DNA of 64,000 bases from Lampris incognitus (taxonomy: Eukaryota > Chordata > Actinopteri > Lampriformes > Lampridae): positions 20,161,967 through 20,225,966 of the forward strand of contig NC_079224.1 of assembly GCF_029633865.1 (NCBI RefSeq). Direction: 5' to 3'. Made by a program: the position numbers and the translations under genes. This document shows, piece by piece, positions 37,853 through 49,600 of this stretch. A model generated the notes under the pieces. It ran no database searches and was not told where the DNA came from. It worked only from the letters and a program-made list of their open reading frames with translations. Position 1 is the stretch's first letter; each line of letters begins with the position of its first letter.

Positions 37853-38312
37853 CTTTTTTTTTTTGGAATTTTCCCCCTTTTTCTCCCCAATTGTATCCAG
37901 CGAATTCTCCATTCTTGTGAGCTGTCCTGGTCACTGCTCCACCCCCTCTTCCGATCCGGGGAGAGCTGCAGACTACCATGCCTCCTCCGATACATGTGGG
38001 ATCGCCAGCTGCTTCTTTTCACCTGACAGTGAGGAGTTTCGCCAGGGGGATGTAGCAGGTGGGAGAATCACGCATCACGCTATTCCCCCCACACCCAGTT
38101 CCCCCTCCCCCCTGAACAGGCGCCCCGACCAACCAGAGGAGGCACTAGTGCAGCGACCAGGACACATACCTACGTCCGGCTTCCCACCCGCAGACTTGGC
38201 CAACTGTGTCTGTAGTGACACCCGCCTAAGCCGGAGGTAACACGGGGATTTGAACCTGCGATCCCCGTGTTGATAGGCAACGGAATAGACTGCTATGCTA
38301 CCTGGAGACCCT
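37853..38312 (-). repeat. SINE family B copy 3
   Basis: Head at the right (reverse of tactgctatgctacctggag) and T-rich complement of the tail at the left. Probable target duplication: taaaaagtgctttt at the left, taaaaagcgtttt at the right. Confidence 0.82.
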
Positions 38313-39295
38313 AAAAAGCGTTTTTATTCATGTGCAGTAACATCTTATTACTGATTTAAAATGCATTGATAAATGAGTTATAAGCCATAACTAACATTAT
38401 TATCAGCCTTTTATAAAGTATGCCTTATCATTAAGGGATACCTAAAGCAAATACAAATGGAAAATACTAATGTGAGCTGTGTGAAACTGTTGTGAATAAA
38501 CTGATGGCTTTTATCGTGTGAGTGTGAGTGTAGCAGCTGCCACAGCAGCTAGTGTGCAGTGCAATAATAAAAAAATATAATAACAGAAATAATAATATTA
38601 ATGATAAACTTTATTTATATAGCCTTTTTGGAAAAATGAGGTTACAAAGTTATTTAGAATCAAAACAAAAGCAAACACTGAAAAATAAATTAGAACATGA
38701 GAAGGTACCACTAAACAAAATGGTTAAGAACATAGAGGAAAAACAACATAATGTGAAACAATACCAAGATGAAAAGTCATTGCATTAAAATGAAAACGTA
38801 AATTTGTAAAAATAAGTTTAACGAGCTGATTTAGAAGATGTCCCTGCTCGCCCATGCTCCTCAGACACATTGCTCCTGAACTGAGGGGCTTGCATGACAA
38901 AAGCCCAGTCATCTCTAGTTTGGAGCCTGGACTTTGGGGCAGGCTGAAGAAACTGAAGCTGCATGCTGGCTCAAAATGAGACAAAAAGTCGGTAATCTAT
39001 CTTCAAGTCTCAGTGTTTTCGGTTTTTACTGATTTTCACCGAAAAATATCCAGATTTTTTAAAAGGAGCAAATCGGTTTAAACAGATTTTCACCCAGACT
39101 TTATGTTTCCACGGATCCAAAAGTTGTTCCTGTTCATGTGAGGTTATGTAACAGTGTCCTCTTGTGGCGAAATTCGACATGCTGGATGGCTTTTAAAAAT
39201 AAAAACCGAGAACGCTGAGCCTTGTCTATCTTGGAGACACAATGGCTGCTGGTCGTAGTTTGTCCTGACAAAATTGAGTTCAGATATTATGATGG
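38313..39295. other. Intergenic, no gene seen
   Basis: AT-rich sequence with a short open run at 38552-38788 that is Lys-rich and resembles no family known to me. Treated as non-coding. Confidence 0.4.
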
Positions 39296-42200
39296 TCATT
39301 GGAGAGAAGAAAGGTAGGTATACTGTGTGTGCAAGAGACCAGTTGGAAGGGGAGTAAGGCCAGGAGCATCAGGGGTGGATTCAAACTGCTCTACAATGTG
39401 GATGGGAAGAGAAATGGGGTAGGGGTAATCCTGAAGGAAGAGTATGTCAAGAGTGTGTTGGAGGTAAAGAGAGTGTCAGACAGAGTGATGAGTATGAAGC
39501 TGGAAATCAAAGGTGTGTTGATGAATGTTGTCAGCACATATGCCCCGCAAGTTGAGTGTAGGATGGAAGAGAAGAAAGAATTCTGGAGTGAGTTGGATGA
39601 AGTGGTGGAGAGTGTACCCAAGGAGGAGTGACTGATGATTGGAGTGGACTTCAGTGGGCATGCTGGTGAAGGGAACAGGGGTGATGAGAAGGTGATAGGT
39701 AGGTATGGTGTCAAGGAGAGGAATGTTGAAGGATGGATGGTGGTGGCTGTGGTGAATACATATTTCAAGAAGATAGAGGAACACAGGGTGACGTATAAAA
39801 GTAGAGCAAGGTGCACACAAGTGGATTATAGTTTAAGCAGGAGGTGCAATCTGAAAGAGATTGGAGACTGCAAGGTGATGACGGGAGAACATAGCTCGGC
39901 AGCATCGGATGGTGGTCTGGAGGATGAGTTTGGAGTTCAAGAAGAAGAAGAGAGTGAAGCCAGAGCAAAGGATCAAAGGGTGGAAGTTGAAGAAGGAAGA
40001 CTATTTTATGGAATTCAAGGAAGAGTTAAGACAGGCACTGGGTGGTAGTGAAGAGTTGCCAGATGGCTGTGCAACTACCGCAGAAATAGTGAGGGAGACA
40101 GCTAGGAAGGTACTTGGTGTGTCATCTGGATGGAGGAAGGAAGTCAAGGAGACTTGGTGGTGGAATGATGGAGTACAGGAAAGTATACAGAGGAAGATGT
40201 TGCCAAAGAAGAAGTGGGATAGTCAGAGAGATGAAGTAGACAGGAGTACAAGGAGATGCATTGTAAAATGAAGAGAGGTGGCAAAGACAAAGGAAAAGGC
40301 ATACGGTGAGTTATATTAGAGGTTAGACACTAAGGAAGGAGAAAAGGACTTGCACTGATTGGCTAGACAGAAGGACCGACCTGGGAAAGATGTGCAGCAG
40401 GTTAGGGCGATCGAGGATAGAGATGTAAATGTGCTGACAAGTGAGGAGAGAGTGTTGAGAAGGTGGAAGGAGTACTTTGAGGAGCTGATGAATGAAGAAA
40501 ATGAGAGAGAGAGAAGGTTGGATGATGTGGGGATAGTGAATCAGGACGTGCAGTGGCTTCGCAAGGATGAAGTGAGGGCAGCTATGAAGAGGATAAAGAG
40601 TGAAAAGGTGGTTGGTCCAGATGACATACCTATGGAGGCATGGAGGTGTTTAGGAGAGATGGCAGCGGAGTTTTTAACTAGATTATTTAACACAATCTTG
40701 GAAAGTGAGAGGATGCCTGAGGAGTGGAGAAGAAGCATACTGGTACCAATTTTCAAGAATAAGAGGGATGTGCAGGGTTGTAGTAACTACAGAGGTATAA
40801 AGTTGATCAGCTACAGCATGAAGATACGGGAAAGAGTAATAGAAACTAGGTTAAGAGGAGAGCTGATGATTAGTGAACAGCAATATGGTTTCATGCTACG
40901 AAAGAGCACCACAGATGCGATGTTTGCTTTGAGAACGTTGATAGAGAAGTATAATGTCAGATGGAGTCTGTGGATTTAGAGAAAGCATATGAAAGGGTGC
41001 CGAGAGAGGAGGTGTGGTATTGTATGAGGAAGTCAGGAGTGACAGAGAATTATCTAGGAGTGGTGCAGGATACAGTGCATCCGGGAAGTATTCACACCCC
41101 TTCACTTTCACCACATTTTGTTATGTTACAGCCTTATAACAAAGTGGATTAAATTCTTTTTTTTCCCTCATCAATCTACATACAATACCCCATAATGACA
41201 AAGCAAAAAAGGTTTTGTAGAAATTTTTGCAAATGTATTAAAAATAAACTGAAATATTGCATGTACATAAATATTCACACCCTTTACTCAGTACTTGGTT
41301 GAGGCACCCCTGGCAGTGATTACAACCTCAAGTCTTCTTGGGTATGAAGCTACAAGCTTGGCACACCTATATTTGGGGTATTTCTCCCATTCTTCTCTGC
41401 AGATCCTCTCGAGCTCTGTAAGGTTAGATGGGGAGTGTCGCTGCACAGCTATTTTCAGGTCTTTCCAGAGATGTTCAATGGGGTTCAAGTCTGGGTTCTG
41501 GCTGGGCTACTCAAGGACATTCACATACTTGTCCCAAAGCCACTCCTTTGTTGTCTTGGCTGTGTGCTTAGGGTCGTTGTCGTGTTGAAAGGTAAACCTT
41601 CGCCCCAGTCTGAGGTCCTGAGCGCTCTGGAGCAGGTTTTCATCAAGGATCTCTCTGTACTTTGCTCCATTCATCTTTCCCTCGATCCTGACTAGTCTCC
41701 CAGCTCCTGCCGCTGAAAAACATCCCCACAGCATGACACTGCCACCAGCATGCTTCACTGTAGGGATGGTATTAGCAAGATGATGAGAAGTGCCTGGTTT
41801 CCTCCAGACATGACGTTTGACATTCAGGCCAAAGAGTTCAATCTTAGTATCATCAGACCAGAGAATCTTGTTTGTCATGGTCTGAGAGTCCTTTAGGTGC
41901 TTTCTGGCAAACTCCAAGCAGGCTGTTATGCGCCTTTTACTGAGCAGAGGCTTCCGTCTGGCCACTCTAACATAAAGGCCTGATTGGTGGAGTGCTGCAG
42001 AGATAGTTGTCCTTCTGGAAGATTCTCCCATCTCCACAGAGGAATGCTGGAGCTCTGTCAGAGTGACCAGCGGGTCCTTGGTCGCCTCTCTGACCAAGGC
42101 CCTTCTCCCCCGATTGCTCAGTTTGGCTGGGCGGCCAGCTCTAGGAAGAGTCCTGGTGGATCCAAACTTCTTCCATTTATGAATGATGGAGACACTGGGC

Positions 42201-43430
42201 TCTTCTGGACCTTCAAAGCTGTAGAAATGTTTTTGTACCCTTCCCCAGATCTGTGCCTCGATACAATCCTGTCTCGGAGGTCCACAGACAATTCCTTTGA
42301 CTTCATGGCTTGGTTTCTGCTCTGACATGCACTGTCAACAGTGCGACCTTATATAGACAGGTGTGTGCCTTTCCAAATCATGTCCAATCAATTGAATTTA
42401 CTACGGGTGGACTCCAGTCAAGATGTAGAAACATCTCAAGGATGATCAGTAGAAACAGAATGAACTTGAGCTCAATTTTGAGTGTCATAATAAAGGGTGT
42501 GAATACTTATGTACATGCAATATTTCAGTTTTTTTATTTTTGATACATTTGCAAAAAATTCTACAAAACCTTTTTCACTTTGTCATTATGGGGTATTGTG
42601 TGTAGATTGATGGGGGAAAAAAGGAATTTAATCCATTTTGGAATAAGGCTGTAACATGACAAAATTTGGGGAAAGTGAAGGGGTGTGAATACTTTCCGGA
42701 TGCACTGTATGTATGAGGGCAGTGTGACACTGGTGAGGTGTGCTTTTGGAATGACAGATGGGTTAAAAGTGGAGGTGGGATTACATCAAGGATCGGCTCT
42801 GGGTCCTTTCTTGTTTGCAATGGTGATGGACAGGTTGACAGACAAGATCAGGCAGGAGTCCCCATGGAATATGATGTTCGCGGATGACATTGTGTTCTGT
42901 AGTGAGAGTAGGGAGCAGGTTGAGGAGAGACTGGAGAGGTGGAGGTATGCACTGGATAGAAGAGTAATGAAAGTCAGTAGAGGCAAGACAGAATACATAT
43001 GCATGAAGGAGAGGAAGGACAGAGGAATGGTGAAGATGCAAGGAGTAGAGGTGACGAAGGTGGATGAATTTAACTGATGGTGGCACTGACGAAAAGACAG
43101 GAGGTGGAGCTGGAGGTAGCAGAGTTGGAAGATGCTAAGATTTTCGTTGGGAGTGATGAAAATGAACAGGATTGCGAATGAGTATACATATTAGAGGGTT
43201 GGATGGTTTGGAGGGAAAGCAAGAGATGCAAGATTGAGATGTTTTGGACATATGCGGAGGAGAGATGCTGGATATATTGGGAGAAGGATGCTGAAGATGG
43301 AGCTGCCAGGGAAGAGGAAAAGAGGGAGGCCAAAGAGGAGGTTCATGGATGTGGTGAGGGAGGACATGCAGGTGGTTGGCATGACTGAGGAAGATGCAGA
43401 GGACAAAGAAGAAAAGAAGATGATGATTTT
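39296..43430 (+). mobile_element. LINE (RTE-like non-LTR retrotransposon), degraded, split by Tc1
   Basis: Fragments in order: an AP-endonuclease domain from 39299 (ILCVQETSWKG, then IGVDFSGHAGEGNRG), a linker, and the reverse transcriptase from about 40359 (GPDDIPMEAWRCLGE, PEEWRRSILVPIFKNK, SNYRGIKL, QQYGF). The RT continues after the Tc1 insertion with GLHQGSALGPFLFA and the catalytic FADDIVF (42877-42897), and the C-terminal part is RRDAGYIGRRMLKMELPGK (about 43260). This family is abundant in fish. The copy lacks the first part of the endonuclease, carries several stops and frameshifts, and has lost about 270 bp near 43077 between the RT and the C-terminal domain. It is inactive. The extreme 3' tail is missing. 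Confidence 0.9.
41073..42707 (-). mobile_element. Tc1-like DNA transposon inserted in the LINE
   Basis: The TA duplication is perfect (41071-41072 and 42708-42709). The inverted ends begin cagtgcatccgggaagtatt at the left and cagtgcatccggaaagtatt at the right (reversed), and an internal direct repeat (gggtgtgaatacttatgtac, 42497) gives the IR/DR layout. The minus-strand transposase runs from about 42306 to 41288. It holds a HTH domain (SVDLRDRIVSRH), the first catalytic Asp (LWSDDTKIELFG), the second (FQHDNDPKHTAK) and PDLNPIEHLW. There is one frameshift near 42180 and one in-frame TAG at about 41510, where the family has Trp (VLEW). DD34E residues are otherwise present, so the copy is fairly young but dead. 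Removing it restores the LINE reading gat-atg-tat (DMY), confirming the insertion site. Confidence 0.95.
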
Positions 43431-43983
43431 AAGATGGAGTTTTCAAGAGACCCATTTTGTATCATTAGAGGGTATATGGCTAGTGTGAGGTTTGGTCCAT
43501 AATGTCTCATAGACTCACATTTTTCTGCTGATATCAGATGACGCTTATCTTGAACTGGCAAACACAGAAAATCAGTATGTCATTTCTTTCGGATATAAGT
43601 TAAATCTGATGAAAAAAAATGTAAGCAACATCAAAATGAACTATGCACTATCCAGTCATTGAGGCCCAAGAATGGAAAGAATACAACTAACTAGTCAACA
43701 GCTTTTACAAAAGGTTTTACAAAAAAAGCTTATTCAAATATGAAACGATGTGAAAACTTAGCATTGGATGATATTCCAGTCTCATGTCATTTAATTTAAC
43801 TTGCAACAGAGAGGAGCAGGAAAAAAGTTTCATGTATAAAATCAACAATAAAAAAAAACATTAAGTTGAGAAGGATTACTTATCAATGTTACAAAACTAT
43901 GATCACAGATGGACCAGACGAATCGCAAGGCTTGTACTGGCCAGTCTCACATCTGGAATAGAGCTTGCCAACAGAGTAGAGCC

Positions 43984-46655
43984 TCATACTGACTGCCTGC
44001 ACAAGGGAACCTTGACAGTCTTGATCTCTGAGATGTGAGAAGACTTCTGGATAATGCGGCTGGTGAGGGTGGGCCCCAAGGTGGAGCCATTCACACTCAG
44101 AAAAGGCTTCACAGAGCAGCTCTGCCTTGTTGTAGTGATGGGTCCTGTGGTGCAGATCTTACTCAAGATAGTGGTCCGTGTGGTTGAAGCTGGTCCTCTG
44201 TTGCAGAGCCGCCCAGGAGCGGCGGCAGTGGACACTCTTATGCAGCTCTGTTCTGTGGTGCAGCGCTGACCCTGGGCCAAGTTGGTTAGAGCCATGGCAG
44301 CATGGATCTCTCTCCAGTCCTGGTCCTCTCTCCCCTGCTGGCCTCTGTCCTGTTGCTGGCCTCTGTGAATCAGACCAAACACAGCCCACGATGAAAGGAG
44401 ACAAACCGTGTCTATAGAGTGTCACTGAAAATCATTGCACCTCTTGTCCAAATGCAGCAGCCTGAAAGTCAGTTTGGGAGTGATCTGGGGAAATAAGAAT
44501 AGAAGCTGTGTGTTTTCTTTGATATCATATTTTTGGTAGGTAAGTCAGTAAATTTTCTTTAACTAAAGATGGTATCCCAGGACATAAAGGGAAGCGATCA
44601 AGAGATGTGAAGTATTGTCATGTTATTAATATCATTAGTATGAATAGTGTTATTAGTATTATATTTTCAGACTAATAATAATGATGATAATAATGATAAT
44701 GGATTACATTCATATAGCACTTTATCTTGACACCCAAAGTGCTTTACACTGAAGGGGGGAAATAGAAGATGAAAAGTGTGCACAGCAATAAATCATCTCA
44801 CTTACTTATCACATTTTGATGAGGCATAGTCTGCTGAGTCTGTGAAAGAGAGGAGAGGAACGCTCAGCTAATTTTGCAGTGACTTATTTGACATTTTTTG
44901 ACCACTCAAGTTCACGTGGACACATTTACAGAACATAGCTTAACAGAACATGTCTTTGAAGAACAACGCTCAAGCTTAAGTAATTGCACTGAGTTCTTAC
45001 ATGGGTTTGACATCTGTCTGTTTGTGTTTGTATACGTGGTTGGACACTTGCACACAGGTATAATTGTTGGTGTGTGTGTGCATGTTTATATGAGCCCGAA
45101 TATATGTATGTGTGAACACTTGTATATATGTGTGCGTGCATGTATGTGTGTACATTTGTTTGTGTGTGTATATGTGCATCTGCATACATAGGTGTGTTAT
45201 ACATGTATCTGCGAGTCCAAATATGATGGACGTTGTGTGCCTGCATGTGCTTGTTTGTCTGTATGTGTGAACCTGTGTGTACGTCTCTCTGGGTGTGTTT
45301 TACTGTGCCAGAGAGGCTTAACTCAGGAAAGTGCTCCAGTCTGGCTGCTGTTAGAGACTGGGGCCAAAACAAATGCAATTATGTTTCCCTTGAGTGTTCG
45401 AGATGGAAAAATTCAGAATCTGTGTCATGTCATGCAGGCAGATGCCTTTTTTTCGGGTCTGTCCAAGTAAATGGTAAATGGATTGCATTTATATTGTGCT
45501 TTTCTAGCTACAACAGCCACTCAAAGCCACGCATTACAATCAGTGAGTGCCTCACATTCAACCCCCCCCCCCACACACACACACACACTCATACAGCGAT
45601 GGTGGTGTCAACAATGCAAGGTGACAACCAGCTCATTGGGGGCAGTTAGGTGACCTGCTCAAGGACATCTTGGCCTTTTTTCAAGGGGGAGCCGGGGATC
45701 GAACCGGCAACCCTGCTCTACCTCCTGAGCCACGGTCGCCTAAAAAATACCCATAAAGTTAGTTCACAAAGTTTGTTTACAATACTAATCCTAATACATT
45801 TTAGTTTTTTGCAGTCACTGTGGAGAACCAAGGTCACCTTACACATAGTAGAATAAAAACAGCAAACAACAGTTAAAACCATCCTCCTTTTTCCTTCCTC
45901 CTTTATGCTCCCCCTTTAAATCAACTGTTTGTCTTGACACGAAACATCAGGCATCACAGATTCCACTTTAATTCCACTTTATCTACGAGAGGGAATGGTT
46001 TTTGTTAGATATGGCTTTTGTTACTATATCCATCCATCCATTCATCCATCCATTATCCAAGCCGCTTATCTGAATTCAGGTTGCAGGATGCTGGAGCCTA
46101 TCCCAGCAGTCATTGGGCGGTAGGCAGGAAGACACCCTGGACAGGCCGCCAGGACATCAAAGGGCCAACACATAATCTACTACATAATCTACATACAACA
46201 TACTACTACATACTAGTACTATACTACATACTATATACTACATAATCTAATTAATTAGATGCGTCAGTTTCCCCCTGTCACAGCCATGTTAAAGTGTAGG
46301 TGGAAAGCTTCTGTATGACCTTCAGTTGGTTATCTTTATGCGATAAACAACCCGAAATATAACCAAAGACTCGCCTATGAATTTATTTCTCTTTTATTAA
46401 TTTCGTCTTTTTCTCTTTTTCCTTCCTTCTTGCCATGCTTGTGAAAAATTACATAATGCTGATACCACTAACTGTGGTAGTTTAAATACATTTCCATTAT
46501 AATGAATAAGAATCATTTAGTCCATTGGGTATTATTAGTTTATCATGTGGGTTTACCATCAATGCTGCTTTTCTGAGCATTACGAGAGGAAACTGGCTCT
46601 TTTGAATGCAGGTTGACGTGAGTTATAATGAGTAACTCCTGTCACACACACCCCA

Positions 46656-46699
<44 letters not shown>

Positions 46700-49600
46700 A
46701 ATAAAAAATCATTTCAGTACATTGTTATCCAGAAAGTTAATTTTCATCTTGACTTTAGAATGTTTTCTTAAACTGAGCAGACTTAAGCTGGTCAAAGGCT
46801 GTTTTTTTACCTTGGGGAGAAATAGAGAGGGGGAAATAGAAGCCAACTTTAGAGCACACAAAATGCTGCCTTTCAATGCTAACAGTCTGAATCATCACTG
46901 TGTCTGATTTCTTCTGGCAAGCTTGAGCCAAGAGAAACTTAAGTCTTGATAATAAATCATTTGGCCACTTTTACTTTTTGCTACTGAACGTCCCTGAGCA
47001 TTTTTGTCTTTAGCCATTGCATGTCTCGCCAAGGAAAGTAAGTCTTATGTTGTATTTATTACCAGCGAAAAAATACATTTGCCTTACCACCGGCAAGTCT
47101 CAAATTTTGCACATGGACCACGAGCAACCATTGGAGGAAACCTAATGAATTTGGTTCCTCGATAACACCATGTATGGATATGTGGGGCAGGTATCACAGT
47201 TTCATGACAAAACATACCTTCAACAATTTCGTTTTTCAGCATCCTATACCGCTAATTATGCTCCTTGAACACGAAACTGCCACTAACGTATTGCCCTTGG
47301 TTTCATCTGTCAGTGAAGTCATGCACCATAGAATTGGGTTCATCTCTCTGCTGCTATCATAAATCCTGCTTCATGTCATTTTATGTCCATATGAGTTCAT
47401 TAAGGTCCTGGGTGTTCTCCCAAGTCCTCAGACTTGCTCATCTCCCAAAGGTGATGACTTTATGTCAACCTCACCAGGGTGTGTCACCGTGATCCACGCT
47501 GGAAAATAGCTGTATTTTGAGAAAACATTGGACCGCTTCATTTCCTCTATGTGGACAAGACTTCCTCATGTGAGGTATTTCAGAGCAAGGGGCTCCCCTC
47601 CCAGCATGTATGTTTTCATACGAAACAAAATGCATGGAAAACGGCACAAGGTATGCATCAAGATCAATTTTTCTTCACCGTGTGTCCAATAAAACATGAT
47701 TCCAGTCACATTTATGAGTCTCTAAGCCTTTATCCTGAACTTAATGTGACGACCGCATCTCACGATCCCTGCAATCTTCGTTGTCATGTTCACTCATGTT
47801 ACCTGTCCGTTCAGTAACATCCATGCATGTACAACTCCAACTGACATTTATTTCCACTAAGATTATGAATGACATGTTGCAAAAGGCCTTAAAGTAGCAT
47901 TATTATTATTAGTCTACCCCATGTAGGTGTAGTGGCTATTACGGCCTACTCCTGGGTCGAGTATAAACGTGTTAATGGTGTTAGTGCTCGTCATGGATCT
48001 GGCAGCTTGACTTTCCACTTCATCTCCACAGAGGAACCGTAGCGAGTTACAAACATCCATAATGTGACCAGCAGGGATACATTAAAATGTTGCACAAGCA
48101 TTTCAGTTCAGCAACACTTCCCAAAAAGCTTGTGTTGAGAGCTGAGACATTCCAAAATGCCCAGAGAGGGAAAAAAAGAAACAAACTTGAAAGAGCAGAC
48201 TATGGAAAGAAAAAATAAAAAACAACCCAACACGTTTGAAAAGAATAAAATAGATAAAAACAACCATTCCATTCCTTTATTTTGATAGTGATCCTTCCGG
48301 TTAGATGAATAAATTGGTTTAATTTTTGAAACTTGTTTTGGGCGATATGGCGCCCTATTGGAAAAGACTCGAATAAGGCCACCTGCAGAGGGAAAAGCAA
48401 AATGGATGTCAGCAAGCTTACTCTGCGCTGTTTCACTATGAATCTCAGTGACAAATTTGACAGTCACTCGCAAAGGTTTCTTCGCTGTTTTAGTGGCATG
48501 GCACTCTGTTTCTACGTTTGGCAGAGGTCTCCACTTCTCACCCTGGGAAGGATAAAGACTCAGACATTCTGTAATTGTCCTTGCGGCAGACTGTGGACAT
48601 TTCCACCATTTTCACCATGGCAAGAGACTGGAGCGGAACAAATGGCACAATCTGCAATATGGAAATCATATTTGCGGTGCATAGCGGCAGCCAGCTCAAG
48701 CCCGATCCAATTTTAAAATGAGGGCTTTCAGCATCTGCATGAGTCCTTATTAGTAATGTGTTTGTAAAGGCTTTGGCTCTTGTACCTCAGCAGATTTGAG
48801 GCCTGTCAACATAACTTCACATGCTGAGTTCCCTGCAGGTCTTAAAGGACACCTGGGTGTCAAAATTCCACTCTAAATTTGCTGTAACTTTAACCGAATC
48901 TCTGCAAGCTGCCGACTTTCAGCTGAAGGCCAAAGATTTATAAGAGTCAGGGTCCTCAGAGGAGCCATATGGGAGTTAATGTGCATTCAATTCTTGTTTT
49001 ACTATACACAGTTGTATGTTCAAATTTAACAAAGGGTTTGTTGGGTCATTAAATTGTCATTTCCCCTCATGTTAAACATAAATCTGTGGCTAAAAAGAAG
49101 AATGCTTTTAATATTTTTAAGCAACAAAGGAGATGCCATCCTTTTCATCTCCCTTGGTTGCCCCTTGACTCTGTGCAACCTTACTGTACTGTTATGTTTG
49201 ACATTTTGTTGGCATGATATGACACTGAACATGATATTTGATACCGTATGCATTTTTAGGAGGCTTCATGGAAGGATGTTTGATGACCCTGACTACCATT
49301 TTAGTAAAACATAGCTGAAAATGTGTTGTGTGATCATTTTCACCTTTTCAGCGTATCGCTTTAAAGGCACAATCCTGAATCCTGTTGCTTATGTTTAACT
49401 TACTGACACCTATGGTGATATTGGTAACTGTACTGGTGTTTGACCACCTCCAGTCTCAGAGATCCATTTGAAATGAAACAGAGCCATGTGTGCTGTTGTG
49501 TCAGCACATCCCCCTAATCCAACGGAAAAAGATGGTTTAATCTGAGTTTTAGTTATCGATTAATTTTCTTTTGGGGGGGGGTTCTCCCCTTTTTCTCGGA

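Noticed and set aside
38552-38788. Lys-rich 78-codon open frame
   Set aside because: AT-rich low-complexity translation with no splice sites and no resemblance to known proteins.
39391-39968. Minus-strand open frames of 67-141 codons opposite the LINE
   Set aside because: They are antisense shadows of the LINE endonuclease, Ser/Thr/His-rich because the sense strand is purine-rich.
44926-45378. 150-codon His/Thr-rich frame over TG-rich intron DNA
   Set aside because: Composition reflects degenerate (TG)n sequence; there are no splice sites or known family.
45680-45735. tRNA gene candidate (minus strand)
   Set aside because: The A and B boxes belong to a SINE head; the flanks and body match a dispersed repeat, and no full cloverleaf was found.
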